A DNA stretch of 64,000 nucleotides from Fratercula arctica (GCA_947846985.1 CANTUZ010000007.1:32306355-32370354); one strand, 5' to 3'; shown: positions 1 through 13,310, counted from the stretch's first letter. Notes: generated from the letters alone by a model not told the origin. Program-made: numbers and translations.

Positions 1-2746
1 AGGAAAGCAACAACATCAGCAGCAACAATTTGCTCTAGGCAGCAAAAAGGCTGGAAAGGGCAAGTGTGAGAGGTGTTTTCTTCTTTGTAAGAGGAAAGTT
101 TTCCAAGCACTTGAGTTTCTCTATGCAGAAAGGATGATGTCGGTTGAGGTGGACTCACTCCCCTAAGCTTCTTTCAAGGGTGATGATGACCAGGGCTCGT
201 CTAGGGCTTGAGATGATTTGAGCTGGTGCCTTGCATTGCTCTGAGAGCATCCCTTTACCACAGAGAGCGTTTAGCATCCTGTGTTGCCCAAGCTGCCTTG
301 CTACCATTGCCCACCACCTTGATGCCAAGAGGTGGAGGTCTGTGCCCGTGATCCAGATGAACGGCCTCCAGATTGCTGAAGAGACGCATGGTAGTCCATG
401 ATTTATGGAGGTGACTCTGTGTAGCGTGGAGGGCCGCTGGGTAGTCCTGCTGCCAAATCTGACCAAAGGGCTATCTGCACACGTAGCCAGCGGTGCTCCC
501 ACTGGTCCATATGGCCGTGGTTGGCTGGGTCACAGCAGGAGGTGGTTTTACAAGTACAAATACATGTGAACTAACACAGCCCATCCTGAAACCGCATTCA
601 TCAACAGCTGCCAGAGGTCTGCCATATACGAGGGAGGCAGTGAGTAGTGTCAGCATTTAACCACTGTGGCATGGGCAGCGAGCAGAGAGCAGCAGCTGTA
701 TTTGGGCAGCCTCCAGGAGTCAGGGACTTGTGCTTTGTCCAGGTCTCTGCTGGGAGGCTTTTTAGGAGCAGTCAGGATGCCTGTGCTCCCCTGGGGTCTG
801 AGCACATGGGTACGTTTTGGGGTTCCTGATGTTGGGAGAGGTGGTTCCTCAAGAGTAACTTTTATTATGGGGACAATGTAGCTGATTGACAGCAGCTCAT
901 TTCTCATCCTATGGGTGTTTGATAAGATCTCGGGGACAAATACAGGAAAGGATATGTAAATAAAAATGTTTAATTAAAAAAATTTTGAATGTATTTTAGC
1001 TTGTGGATGACAAGAGAGCAGGTGGCTGCCTAGCAGGACCACCGCCATCTCATGTGTGTCCTCTGGGAACCACTGGAAGCCACTGGAGCTTCCAGCCTGG
1101 CGGGGTGAGGGCAAGGCAGACCTAGGAGGAAATTACTTTACAGTGATTTTCTGCATTCCTGCTCAGCTGCTGTGTGTGCCACTGTCTGTGCTGACCCAGC
1201 AACATCAGCACTGAAGTCTCTGCCAAGGCAGCACTGGTTCAAAACCATCCCTGTGCCTGTGCTGGGACGGGGCTTGGGTGGTCATCTTCACCCTGCCAGT
1301 CTGATGGGAGTTATTGGGGCAAAACATCAAACACCTCTTCAGAAGGGTGTTGTATGCTGCAATAAAAAAAGGCTGAAGTCTCAAGATCCACTCTTCACAG
1401 ATGAGGTAGAGCTGCAGTTCAGAGTTGCAGGTTTTATCCAGTGCAGACTCACCTATTTACATAAGTATAACTATGCTGTAATTATTAACTTTTTACAAAC
1501 AAGCACAAGGTGGAACATTTAAATAAACAGGAACAAGCTAATTATTAGTTGGCAGGTTTTTCTGTGGTAGCTCTTATATCATCATTAGTTTATTAAATCT
1601 TACCATGAAAAATCTCTTTCTCCTAATCTAAGCTTTTTCATACAGCTTCCCATTTTGATTGGCACCAAAATAAAATAACTAACCTATAAATTATAATGTA
1701 TGATTTAAATGATGTATAAATGCATTATTTGTAAGGCATTGCAAGGATCATCAGTGTGCAACATACACAATTTTAAGACAATAGAAAATATTTTACCAAG
1801 ATAATAATAAAGCAGAATGCAGCTCTTTCTCTGAATATTCTCACCACATGCCTATATTAATAGTAATAATCGAACAAACCTGGAAAAAAAAGCCCTATGT
1901 CAACAGTCATTTGAACTGCATCATGTAATCAGTCCCAGGTCAAAAATTAAAATCTATGCAATTCTTCTGAGAAATGCACCCCAACTTTGTGAGCTGTCAG
2001 AAAGCAAAACTTCTGTCCTTGAAGTCACCCCAAAAATTCATGTTTGTAGATATGTTCCTACTCACCTGTTGTTGTTGGAAAGGCATCTTCCTCATTTTAT
2101 TCAGGCCAAGAAATTAAAGTTTCCGAGTTTCACGTGTTGACTAGGAGATGCTCTCTCCCTGCTGTTTACTGACAGGGCGAGCAGGGCTGAATTACTCCAG
2201 CTGAAGATCTACCCCCGAGCTTTGGTTTCCCATCACAGAATTGCAGAGAGCATGGGAACGAGGTCACTGAGAAACAGAAAATAATGCACAATGGCTTGTT
2301 ATAATCCTTCCATTTGTTTGGGACACCAGTGATGTGCAGGGAGGGAAAGGACTCCTTGCGATGTTTTAAATACTGTATTTCAAATTGGGGTTTGTAATTC
2401 AGCTTTTACATAGCCTGATAACTGTTCATTACTGTAAGAAGGATCTCACGCGAATGAAAGTTGTTCAAGACCATCAGTGCCACAGGCTCAGAGTTTGCTC
2501 GGTAAAGCCACCTCATAGCGCTAGTGCTTGGTGAGTATCATTAATGTGCTTTAATTTGACTGTACAAGTCCCATAGTGGAAGATGTGGCTCTTGCCCCTA
2601 GAGTTTTGCAGTGTAAAATGAGTTAATAGCACATTTCAGGCTAGGTCTAAGTTCATATTATAGATGACTAATTTATTTCTTGAATTTAGCTTTTCTCCCT
2701 GCTTAGACTGGGATTTCTATGAATATTTTCCTGCATAAAGGTATTC
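1..2746. other. Unique non-coding sequence, no gene recognised
   Basis: The first 1.5 kb is moderately GC-rich and holds several short opens on both strands, the longest being 115 and 116 codons (minus 155-502, plus 1172-1522). They overlap each other, resemble no family I know, and lack a consistent start context, so I treat them as chance opens. From about 1.5 kb the sequence turns AT-rich. No repeat family, RNA gene or promoter can be named. Confidence 0.6.
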
Positions 2747-2764
2747 TTTTTTTTTTTTTTTTTT
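2747..2764. repeat. Poly-T tract (18 bp)
   Basis: Uninterrupted run of 18 T on the plus strand. It could be a slipped homopolymer or the antisense trace of a poly-A tail. No retroposed body is recognisable beside it. Confidence 0.9.
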
Positions 2765-4754
2765 CTCTGTGGTACGGTTGTTACCTTTGCTTGCTTGGAT
2801 GTTCATGGCATGTTTCTGGCAAACATCTAAAATTCAGTTTCCAAGGCTGTGGACAGCAAAGGACATGTCTCGCAGAGATAAAATGAGACCGATGCAAATA
2901 AATACCCTCACAGTGTGATGGGAACCCTTCTCAATGTTGAAAACCATCAAAGGAGCTAAGATACGCATGTATGCTGTAGCTCCATGTATGGCCAAAATAT
3001 GAGACAACATTTAGTCTGGTTTTATACAGTTTAACACTGCAGGGAGTTTGGGATCTTCATAAACTATAACCCTGCCATCTCCTAAATATTTTTAGTGGTG
3101 CAAAATCTTTTGTTATCCAAGCTAGTTTGCAATGTGACTAGTCTCAAGGTAAAGTCATGGGGAATGATATTGTTTCTGTGGTGTAGTTTTTTCCTTATGT
3201 GTAATCCTTGAAGTCCAGCTGCAAATTTACTCTTTGCTGACTGGCTCGGTAATCCACATTCTCCATGTAAATATACCGATGTATACCTGATATGACTTAA
3301 GCTAAGGAAGAACCAGACATGTGCCAAGGAGGAAGATGGCTCCTTTTTCATCTTTGCATTGAGCATGTTTCTCGTGTCAACGTCTTTTTTCGGGAGAATT
3401 TAATCTTTTTGGAAGCACTGTGAAAAGCGAGGTAATATCTTTAGACCTGGCCCATGCCCATAAAAGTATTTTAAGATTAATTTTATGGGTACAACCAGCT
3501 TCTCCAAATATCAACCTTTTCTCTTTTTAGCCATAAATGTAGGTATTCTACTCTTCCTGGTTTGTTTTCTTTTTAGAAATGCTGTTTATTACACTGAACT
3601 GAGTGACCATGCACGGAACAGAAGTTTCCTCTAAATTAAGTGGAAAAGCCATTTTTTGCGTATGTTTTCTCATGTATATCATGATATCATCTTCTTATAG
3701 GTTATCTAATTTCCAACAGAGGGATAGAGCTTTGATTATTTTTGCTTTTTCTATGGGGATTTTTCATATTATATAAAGCTGTAGGTATAGGTAAAGATGA
3801 GGAAAGAGGAGTGCAGGTGTTGGTAGTGCTCACTGAGCAGCTGATTTACAGATATGGGTGGTCCCCTGGGGCTGACTTGCAACCAGATGACCAACACACT
3901 TCACGTTTTATTTATTTATCTCGCTACCTAGCACTTCTTATTGTTTTTCTTATGTGAATTAATTTACCCTATAAAGCGCTCCGTGCGATAATCAATGACT
4001 CATTACACTGAAAACCCGCAAGAAAGATTAATTAAATGAAAAGTATGCAAAAGGAATGTTCAACTTCTGTATTTTGAGTGACCCAGATATTTAGTGCTTT
4101 CTTTATGCTGGGTTCTCATATGTTACAGGAGACGTTTTTACCTTGAGCCACAGGGAGTTCAGATGGCTTAGAGCGCGGTGATATTTCCTAGACATACCAA
4201 ATCCAGTTCATTTATCATCAATATCCACAGGAAATAATAATCTGTTTATACATCACATTTCTCTGAGCTCTGCGAGGTTCTTGTTATGAATTCCTTCCAG
4301 CTGCTTTTCTCATTCCCACAGAAGAATTGCATGTGAAGGGTTACCGCTTACCCATCAGTTACTCTAACAATTATTGACTGATAACCGCTGGTAATTCCAA
4401 CTCTCTGACAATCTTTGATAAGGATTTTGTGTAGTTATTATGCTCTAAAATGTCGCCTCACCCATAAAGGTCTTGAACTTCAGGTTGGGTAGCTGACACA
4501 GCCACCTTTTCTGGAACCTTGAATAGAAAGAGGTTAATAACATGGAACACGGAGCTTTTACAGTTATAGAAATGCCATGTAAAACAGAGAGTCGGTTCCA
4601 AACTCCTCCTTTCTGCCCCATGGGAGTGATTGCATCCGGTTACCTTCGGAGAAGTGATGCTTGCCAGGCAGCAATTGAAATTTCTTTTATTCTGCCTGAT
4701 GATTTTTGGTGAAAGTAAGTTAAGTAAAGCCATAAATCAAAGCAATTAGAACAA

Positions 4755-4757
<3 letters not shown>
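2765..4757. other. AT-rich unique sequence, no gene recognised
   Basis: There is no recognisable coding frame. The 4180-4460 part has motifs such as ATTTATCATCAATA and TGTTTATACATCA that resemble homeodomain and forkhead sites, but motif density alone is weak evidence. Two opens of 94 and 91 codons on the minus strand (3082-3366, 4458-4733) match no family I know. Confidence 0.55.

Positions 4758-4789
<32 letters not shown>
4758..4789. repeat. Poly-A tract (32 bp)
   Basis: A perfect run of 32 A is the longest homopolymer in the window. The adjacent upstream sequence (4700-4757) has no AATAAA signal and resembles no known transcript, so a retroposed tail cannot be shown. Tracts of this length are highly length-polymorphic and prone to assembly error. 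Confidence 0.9.
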
Positions 4790-4790
<1 letters not shown>

Positions 4791-7700
4791 CAGAAAAAAA
4801 GCTATGGCTAAGCTCATTTCCTTGATTTCCTTGACATTCTTTGCACCGCTGGTATTGCAGAACACTGGCTTTCAGATCCGGTTTATTCCCCTCCAAATCA
4901 CTGTTCACCTCTATTAATTCCCTCATATCTGTTGTAGATTTATGTTTTCTTTAAGATCTGTATGTACCTGCATTCAGGCAGAGTTGTGCCACAGCAGAGC
5001 GGATGAGCTGCTCCCATTCTAGGTTAGCAAGTGATGAAATGCAAGCCTGGGAGATTTCCCATCCTGGGGAGGGTCAAGCCATGCACACCAGCAATAATTA
5101 CTTTACTTTTAAAGTAATCTGGGAAAAGAGGGAGAATAAGAACGAGAGGAATGAATTCTCTATTCAATTTTAAGGCAGCAAGAATTTAAGTTAATTTAGC
5201 ATGTTAATTAATACGTCCTGAGAGCTGTAAAGTGTAATAATATGGAGGATGAATTCTTTAAATTGTAGGTGACCAACAGAAATCTGTATGAACATATGAC
5301 ACTGGCTCTACTTTTGGTTGCCAGCTGATAAATTGCGTTAAGAATGGTCAACGCATTAAAGATTTTTGTAATATTTTGTTCTCAACTGCAAGCAGTTGTA
5401 ATTGCTGCAGGGATGTTATACCGTGCTGCAGGACAGGGAAGGCAGTACTGTAAGAGTAAGCTAGGAAAGAAAAATAATTCAGTTCCAAATGGATGAAACT
5501 TGAGATATACATGCGTGTCTTAACCCCTAACTGTGAGTTTTTAGAGAGAAAACAAACTAAATGGTATTAGTACTGTACCGAATCTATTTTTTTCTGTGGC
5601 TCAAAAGCTGGGTATTTTCCTTGCTCTTTTGTAATTTTATTGAAATAAAATTATAGAAAGCTTTTGCTTTAATGCTTTGGCCCAATCTTTTCAGTGCTTC
5701 AGGCAACTGATACAGGTTACCTAGCTGGCTTTCAGTCTAGTTTCTCCCTCACCAGCCTTTGCAGTTCTGTGGGACTGATGGATTATAGCACTTCGGAAAT
5801 CAGGCCTTAAATTCTGATGTCTACAAAACATAAAAGAGGTTGCACTGTGTATATTTTGCCCTCAACCCACACTATATTCCTTGAAGACAATAGCAAAAAA
5901 AATCATATAAAATTGTCTCTTTATTTCTAGGTACTATAATATCAGAGGAGACTTGCTTCCAGCTAAGAAAACATTTGTTACAGAACTGAAAATGCTTGAT
6001 ACGATGTTGTATCAGATAAACTTTGTTAGCGCACAGTAGCACAGTGCTGATAATTTAAGAACTCACAGGATTTTCAGCAGTAAAAGATCCTCAATGAGTG
6101 CTAAGCTCAGTTGGAAAATGCAGTACATAAATTTGCAGCAAGAGGAATGGGACAGGGGAGGAGCAGTTCTGCACTCAATTTTGGGAACCCCAAACCACTG
6201 TTGAAGGATGCTGGAGAGAAACAGAAGTGAAGAGATGGTATTTTGGGGCATAAATATTAATCTCAAAGAATTTTCATGTTAAATATAGTGTTGTGCAAGA
6301 CCCCACCTGGAAATCCTCAAGTCACTGGAGATTCTTGCAGTTGTTTGGCATAGGGGGAGATAATCTGGTCTAGTGGAGGCATCAGCCTCTAGCTGCTGCA
6401 TAGTCCCTAAGTGTATGGTCACTGGTGGTATCAAGAAAGATGGGGAAAGGTTCAAGCAACAAAAGCATGGCCAAAGTTGATGGATAAAATGGCTTCGTGT
6501 GATGGGATGAAGAACGTCAACTGGTAAAGAAGAAATGATGCTTAAGATGAAGGGTTATCGCATCCAGAGTCAGCCAGCCCTGGATGATTTGAGAAGTAAT
6601 TATGAAGTTGAACCTGGGAAGAGCTGAAGAGCAAACAGCAAAGCCACCAGAGAAAGGCAGCAGAGGAATTTGACAACAAACTCTAGAGAGAAAACGCAGT
6701 GCCATGAAGGGGGAGGACATTTGGGCACCTGTTGTGACAGCTGTGACTAAGCATACAATGACCAGATCAGGGTGAATAATGAGAGAATCTGCTCATTTAA
6801 GAGTGTATATACAAACCCAGCAGGGACATGAAACTGTTTTGCTTTGTTTTACTGATAATGTGTTATTGGAGTCATGTCTCTGACTGTGTCCTAGAGTGGG
6901 TTCAAAACAATTACTTATATAACACAGGATATATTTAAGTCAGGGAGGACTGGGAAGGAAGAAATGTGTGTGTATCAATTTCTGGTTAAGAAGCAAAATG
7001 AAATTATGTTTTTCTGAATAGATGTATTGATTGCCATTTGTCCAGCGCAGCGATATCTGTCTCGAGGGCTGGATGCCCCTTGCAAAATTTGAACTGCGAA
7101 GTAGTCAGTGAATCAGGTTACACCCCGTATACATCTCTGGCCAACTGCTGGTTCATACCCTGACCTGAACTGCATTCGTCTTAAAAGTAAACGCCTTTAA
7201 AATGGATGCAGTCAGTGCCATCTCCAAAAGTTGGAGCCCCCCTCTGGATGGCTCCAGCCTGGTCCATGGTGGCCAGGGCTGGGGGCTGGCCGGGGCAGAC
7301 AGGCAACCCCTGGCACAGCCCCTGACCTCCTTCTTCTTCCTATGCTCTGCTTTAGAAGTGGTCAGGCATCTTCTGGATCAGCTTTGGGGTTAAAGAGCCT
7401 GATTTTGAAGTGACAAATGCACTGCTCTGGCAAAATTTCATCCATATGTGAAAGAAAATTGCGTTTGCTGCTTACTTACAGAGCAGGGTAATGTGCAGGA
7501 CAACATCAGGGAAAACAAAAGGAAAAATAAAACTCAGCAGAGCAGTTCTTTGGGCACCAAGAAAAGGCACGGTCCAATGCAACTGCCCACATTGGAAACC
7601 CGATTCACAAATAATGGCTTTCTATGCAAGAATAACTGCTGCTACTTTAATTTAAAATGAAAGCCATATTGAGAAACTTTGAATATGAGGACAAGATCTG

Positions 7701-8401
7701 TGGAATGTAAATACCTGGTGGGTGCAGCCAACCAGCACGAAATATATTTAGAGGGAGCTGGAGCTCAGTCCCTACCAGAGTGCACTGTGCTTACAGATCA
7801 TCATGTACAAGGAATAAATTACAGCAGGGTTTGTCAACTAATTTGGTGGAGGTATGAATTCTTTATCTATTAATCAATGTAGGGAAGCATGAAGCACCTA
7901 TAAACCATTCATCTCACTTTAGCTTCTTGTTTAAATTTAATTAGAGTAGTTCTGATTTGATTGGAAAAAATGGAGGTACCTTTGAATATAGAGGTGTCAG
8001 ATGGAGTATCCTGGATAGCACTTACTGCTGTGAGATCCTTGGGGCAATAGGTCAAGTACTTTGGAGTTTTTCCCAAAATGAACAGCTATAAAAAAATTGC
8101 TTACAGGGGAAGACCCCTCACCCACAAGTAAATAAAAAAGATGCTCATGGTGCCAGCACCTCGCCAATGTGAATGAAGTTTGTAACAGTGTGAATTAGTT
8201 CATTTCTGTCTTACTCCTGCAATGGTTTTCCCCTCTTTCATCAGTTTCTCCATTCCTTTATTGTTATATATATGTACAAGGAGGATATTTAATAGGGCAA
8301 CTTAATTTCTTCACCTTTTATCCTTATCCTAACTTTTTGTACTGCTGTCAGTGTTAAAAATTTCATTAACTGCAGTAGGGACAGAGTCAGATCAATGCTT
8401 T
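4790..8401. other. Unique sequence with a small AT hairpin, no gene recognised
   Basis: This is mostly unique AT-rich DNA. At 5097-5118 two 9-base arms (ATTACTTTA and TAAAGTAAT) flank a 4-base loop, forming a perfect inverted repeat in a TAAT-rich segment. No coding frame over about 70 codons is present, and none matches a known family. Confidence 0.55.
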
Positions 8402-8437
8402 CCTTTTTTTTTTTTCGTTTCCTTTTTTTTTTTTTAA
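8402..8437. repeat. Interrupted poly-T/polypyrimidine tract
   Basis: Two T runs of 12 or more bases are separated by a short CGTTTCC-type interruption. The lysine-rich open on the minus strand across it (8289-8480) is purely a product of this tract. Confidence 0.85.
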
Positions 8438-10688
8438 ATCCCTCGCAAAATTGTTTACCTTTTCCTCCCATTATTTCCATGGGGATTGTAGATAAGGCTG
8501 TAACACCTATATGGTTATGTCATGTTTTATACCGTGCACGTAGTATGTGATGCAGCTAGTTGCAACTGCAAGCATAGAAATCCTCAGTGGGTCACTTGCA
8601 TTTCATTTCATCTTAGTTTGACTTTAAATCAGTGACATTTGCTTCTTTTTTTTTTAGAAAAGAATACTTTAAAATGCTTTTTAAAAATGAAAAGTCATTG
8701 CTAAGCCTTAGAGTCCTACACGCAACACTTGAAAACTGCAACTTCACTAGAAACCATACACTAAATGTGACATACATTGATGCATGCTTATTATGGGTAA
8801 ATATCATTCTCTAGGTAGTGCCTAGAAATTTTAATTAATTTCAGATACACCCTATTTTTGTCCACGTATGCAGATTTCAAATCTGTGCCTTCGCCGATTT
8901 TGACACTGTGCAATGATGTATCTGAGCTTTCAGATGTCTGGCTCTTAGAGTTGTGAAACGATAAAGCAAACAAACCCAACAGTTCCAGCCTTGTCAATCT
9001 ATTTCTCAGTGGACAGATGCCCCGGCGCTAGAAAAGCATCATCCCATGCAATACCTCTTGGCAGCGCCTAAAAAAAGCCAGAGATCGTCTAGACACAAAA
9101 GTAAGACTGGCTTCTCATCTCAAAAGAAATTGTGTTTATGGCCACGCTGAAGCTGCATGGGGAAAGATGCATAACCTCTGCGCCTGCTGCGCCTCGTTTG
9201 TGCACGAGTAAGTGATTTCTGGTCTCTCAGATAATCAATCTGATCTGCTTCTGGAGCAAGTTGCCTCTGGACAGTGACGAATTAATCGGCGAAGGTCCCG
9301 GTTAGTGCATTGAGGTTTCTGAAATGAGCTGGGTTCATTGTTAGAGGTTGTGGATTACATCATTAATTAATTAAATGGTATCATTAATTATGGATTAAAA
9401 TATTTTATTGGATGCTTACCCAGTGGGAATTGCCTAAATCTTCTAAGAAATGGGAGGTTTGGGGTTTGTGTTGGCACATCATCAGGGACAGCCCTGTCCC
9501 ACCGGTATATGGCCATGGCTCTGTACACTTGAAGGCCACTGCAGGAGGTCCAGCACCGGTCTCCTCTTGAGCAAAGCCAGGGCGGGGGATGAGGCTTCAG
9601 GCTGGTCTCCTGCCCATGTGGTCATCTGGGTTCAGCTGAGCACCTGGGACGTGCGGTCTTGGTGGGGCAGAGCTCCAACCCAGCCCAGCCTGGTGGGACA
9701 GTACCTGCCCGGGGCACAGCATCATCCTGAAGGTCTTGGAAAATGGGTTTAAAAGAACACAGAAGTAACTGATTTCACCGTATGGACAACTGGCTATGAC
9801 TGAGAAAGGAGATGGTGAATTGTTTTGGTACAGATGAAGTTTTCTTTTGGCTAATGATTTGTTTTTAATGTCACACATGGTATCATGAGACGTTGCAGCA
9901 TTTGGGCATTTTTAATGAATTCGTATAGCTTGCATATTAGTTGTAATATTTCCACCGCGGCAAACACCATAAACAGTTTCCACACTGGGGTATGTTATAC
10001 TGCCACCAGAATTGGTTCTTCTGATGGTTCATTTCTTTTATGCTGAGAATTCAGGACCAATTCAGCTTGGTTTTATGCATCATTAGAGATTTACAATTAC
10101 TTTGCTATAGTTTCTTTCTGGAAGCCTGTCTCTCATGGTTAATGCTATGGGAGTCCTGTTGTGTAGAGGCTGGTATTAGCCACCTTATAGCAATAAAGCG
10201 TTTGAGAAGGATTTAGAATTATGAGTGGCTAAATTCTCTGTGCAGCGACTGTAATACTGTTATCCCTTGCTGAGCTTGGGTTGAAACATTTTTTTTTTCT
10301 TCTCCTCAAATTAGAAAAAAATGCTGTTTCTTCAAGAGGTTTTGAATCATTTACATGTAATTTTTTGTGGAACCACTGCATTCGGAAATGAGGAATTGTG
10401 ACAAATTCCATTTGGATTTCATGATGCTTAAAATACATTTAGATTGTATTAGTATATAATGAAAAGAAGGCCTTCTAATTTTTTATCTCACTTTTAAAAA
10501 GTGTAATTGTTATTTGAGACTTTATTTTGATTTTTACATTTTATGTGTGTTACTAAAGTCAATACATTTCACAAGCTTTGCCTTTGGACAGTAAGCAGTG
10601 GATCTGTGTGTGTTGTAATCCACATAATTCATGTTTTAGGTAAACGTACTGTTGTGCTGAAACAAACATGATATGCAGCGAATAGTAT
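8438..10688. other. Unique sequence, TAAT-rich in part
   Basis: No gene is recognised. The segment 9280-9410 carries repeated ATTAATTA motifs (for example the stretch around 9358-9375 and again near 9382), typical of homeodomain-binding enhancer sequence but also of plain AT-rich DNA. The 9450-9752 plus open (100 codons) lies in a locally GC-rich patch, overlaps a 93-codon minus open, and resembles nothing I know. Confidence 0.5.
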
Positions 10689-10761
10689 GGGCCTGATCTA
10701 AAGGCCATTAAAATCAATGAAAAGATTTCAAATTAACTTTTATAGCCTTTAGATCAGGCTC
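10689..10761. mobile_element. Palindromic MITE-like fossil (73 bp)
   Basis: The outer arms 10689-10705 and 10745-10761 are inverted repeats matching at 16 of 17 positions (core CCTGATCTAAAGGC). The interior continues as a weaker palindrome through the centre (ATTAAAATCAATG on the left against a diverged mirror on the right), so the whole 73 bp can fold into one long hairpin. From memory, short full-length palindromes with arms close to GCCTGATCCAAAGCCCATTG are scattered in reptile and bird genomes. I cannot give the family name with certainty. The element has no coding capacity; it would have been mobilised by a transposase supplied elsewhere, if it is a MITE. Confidence 0.6.
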
Positions 10762-10962
10762 TAAATGGCCAAATTACAGTTATGGAGTTTCCCATTTACA
10801 TACCTGTGTGTTGCATTTAGTATATTTTATGGAATTGAAATTACTTGCTACTCTTTTTCATGCTTTTTTAGGATAAGAATTTGCCACGGGCATCAACAGC
10901 GGTTTTCCCAGGCTTCAGCACAAGGATTATATAGTCGATCCACAAATGACTCAAATCTTTGG
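10762..10962. other. Unique sequence between the palindrome and a poly-A tract
   Basis: The plus open 10765-11010 runs through this segment into the poly-A tract and ends in a lysine run, so I do not regard it as coding. There is no AATAAA just upstream of the A run, so a processed pseudogene is not supported. Confidence 0.5.
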
Positions 10963-10984
10963 AAAAAAAAAAAAAAAAAAAAAA
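10963..10984. repeat. Poly-A tract (22 bp)
   Basis: Perfect run of 22 A. No recognisable retroposed body is attached to it. Confidence 0.9.
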
Positions 10985-12919
10985 GGACATGGTTATCAGA
11001 GAGGCTTTGACGACAGCAAGGACGGGAGCGCTATCTGGCTTATTCCATCAGAGGTTCTCATTCCCTCTCATTAACATACTCAGGACATCAGCACTGGCCA
11101 TTGGTCCCAGGGGAATCGCTTACAACTTTTAAGGGAATATGCACAAAACCTCACCCCTGCATTATTTTAAATAGATCAAATCAGATTTGTCTTGTGTGAA
11201 GCCAGAAGAAAGGCTAGGGCAGAGTAGCATTAGGGGAGAGATTGAAAGGTTGCAGGGAATTTTCAAATCCATTGTTATAACCTGGTAATCTTTCTTCTTT
11301 TACAGGGTTCTTGAATCCCACCGAGGATGCACAGAGCTGATCTCTAAGTCTGTGATATCTGCTGCCACTGTAAGTGTGAAAAAAGCAATGCCTCTAACCT
11401 GCTCCTTCTGAGTGCCCTGTAATGAAAAACCCTTTTGGAGCAACATTGGAAATAAGCCATCACGATATCTGATTAAACCTCTTAGGAAACTGTCACTAAT
11501 CACCTTCTCTGCTCTTGATGGAACACATTTATGCATTATAAATATACTTACTCTGTGTGTGTGTGTGCGCTCCATAAATCACATTCAGCACTTGTATATG
11601 ATGTATAAGCACATTCTATAGAATACACACAAATACAGATGCCAAACTCCCACAGAGTTCATCACTGGGAAATGTTTGAAGGATCTGATCCTTAATATTT
11701 AATGAGAAAGATGCTATTTCCTTCCTCAGTTTTTATCTCTGGTTTGGCATAGTCATTAAATTTGTTGTTTCCTTGCAAGATTATATAATTTATGACCTAA
11801 TTTTAGACTTTTGTGTAACCGTGCTAAAATACTCGCGCCGTATCCGGATTTTTTCGTATGGAGTATTTCAGCATTAGGCACCAGATAGAACATGACTGCT
11901 CAGCTATGAGCTTCCCATCAGTAAGGACTTACAAGCATTAAAGGAAAACAGCCCAACAATATTCAGATAGCATTTCAGGATTAGATTGTGTTTTTTTTTT
12001 TTTTCTCCTGTAAAAATAGGATTTAGCAGCATTTCCAAAGCCCGCTGTGTGCGGCGGTTGGCAGGAATCCCCAGGTAATACAGTAATCACCCAGCAGCTC
12101 CTATTACTTAAAATATTTTCGTGTGGGAGCTTCTGAATTTCAGACCGCTCTGGGACAAATTCATGCAGCCTGCATCGCAGGGAGGGGTGTAGGGAGCTGT
12201 GGAAAGGAGGGGAAGATGACACTTAATGCTTTACAGTGACTATCAGCCCCCTCGCCCCCTGGAAGAAAGCGTTTGCTCTGCCACACCAGGCTGGCTGGGT
12301 GGTTTTTTTGCTGCACAGGGTGTTGCCTGAGAACTCCTAAATGAATTATGTTAAAGCTGCAGCCACTTTTTTTGTGTGCCTTCTGTGTGTCCAGGGTGAT
12401 TCAGCGCTGTCATAAATAGTGCCATGAGTTTCAGATATTTTGTCAATTTAAACCATGTTGTTTGGACCAGTCTTTCATCAAATTTAATGTATCGGCTATT
12501 GCATTAATGCGTTTTGAGAGCACTTTATTCTGGTGTTTAAGAGGGAAGTGCCTTGTGGTTGAGGAGGAGGTTAGATGCTTGCTTTGTGTTTGCAGTACAC
12601 TTATGAGGATTTTTTTCCTGTTTTTCTACCTTACCCCAAGGTATCTAACCCGAATGACGGGGGTGGGGTGCTGCATCCTCAGGCCAGCACCCAGAGCGAT
12701 AGGGACCATGGACTCGGAAAGGGACACGCTGCTCAATGCGTCCCTCTAACGTGGCAACTGAATGCAGCATGCGGTGCCAGGGGCATGCCTACCTGAAAGA
12801 AAAATAATCCTTACGAAAAGGTGACATTATTTCTTGGAATAAGAAAGATCGCAGAGTGTATCTGCTTGGCTCTAATGGAGCAGTTCCAGGAAAGCAGCAG
12901 CGACCAAATTGTTTTCAGT
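10985..12919. other. Unique sequence with one splice-framed segment
   Basis: No gene can be assigned. At 11306-11369 a 64-base segment is preceded by a pyrimidine tract ending in TTTTACAG and followed by GTAAGTG; see the findings. A (TG)n run of about 14 bases lies at 11554-11567 and a T14 run at 11991-12004. Confidence 0.5.
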
Positions 12920-13310
12920 ATCACATAATTCAAGAGTAAAATCATAATTCCAATTGCGATTTCAGCCATCTCTGGCCTTGGGAAACCTATGCTAATATTT
13001 ATTATTATATGATTGACCTACGATTTCTTCATCATTTACATTAGCAACTATGATATTCATAGTAACATCCTTTAAATCATACCAGCAGATGTCAACAGTG
13101 CATGATGAAGTCACATCCTGCAGATTTTTTATTTACTTTGTCCATTTTTTTCCTGGTAAAATAACATTGTGAGATGCATAATCTCACCTCCACGGGGCCT
13201 CTAGGGGCATATATAATCACCGAATGCATTTTCTATAATCTCACAAAATGAGTCAATTCTATCTGAGGTACAAACAGTTATACAAAGTCAGTATTTCACT
13301 TCCATCACCG
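12920..13310. promoter_or_regulatory. Candidate cis-regulatory block (AT-rich, TAAT motifs)
   Basis: The segment is dense in motifs such as GCTAATATTTATTATTATATG, split by ordered non-repetitive sequence (CAATTGCGATTTCAG, TTTACATTAGCAACTATG). It has no coding frame and no repeat signature. Vertebrate conserved non-coding elements often look like this, but conservation cannot be tested here, so this is inference from composition. Confidence 0.3.
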
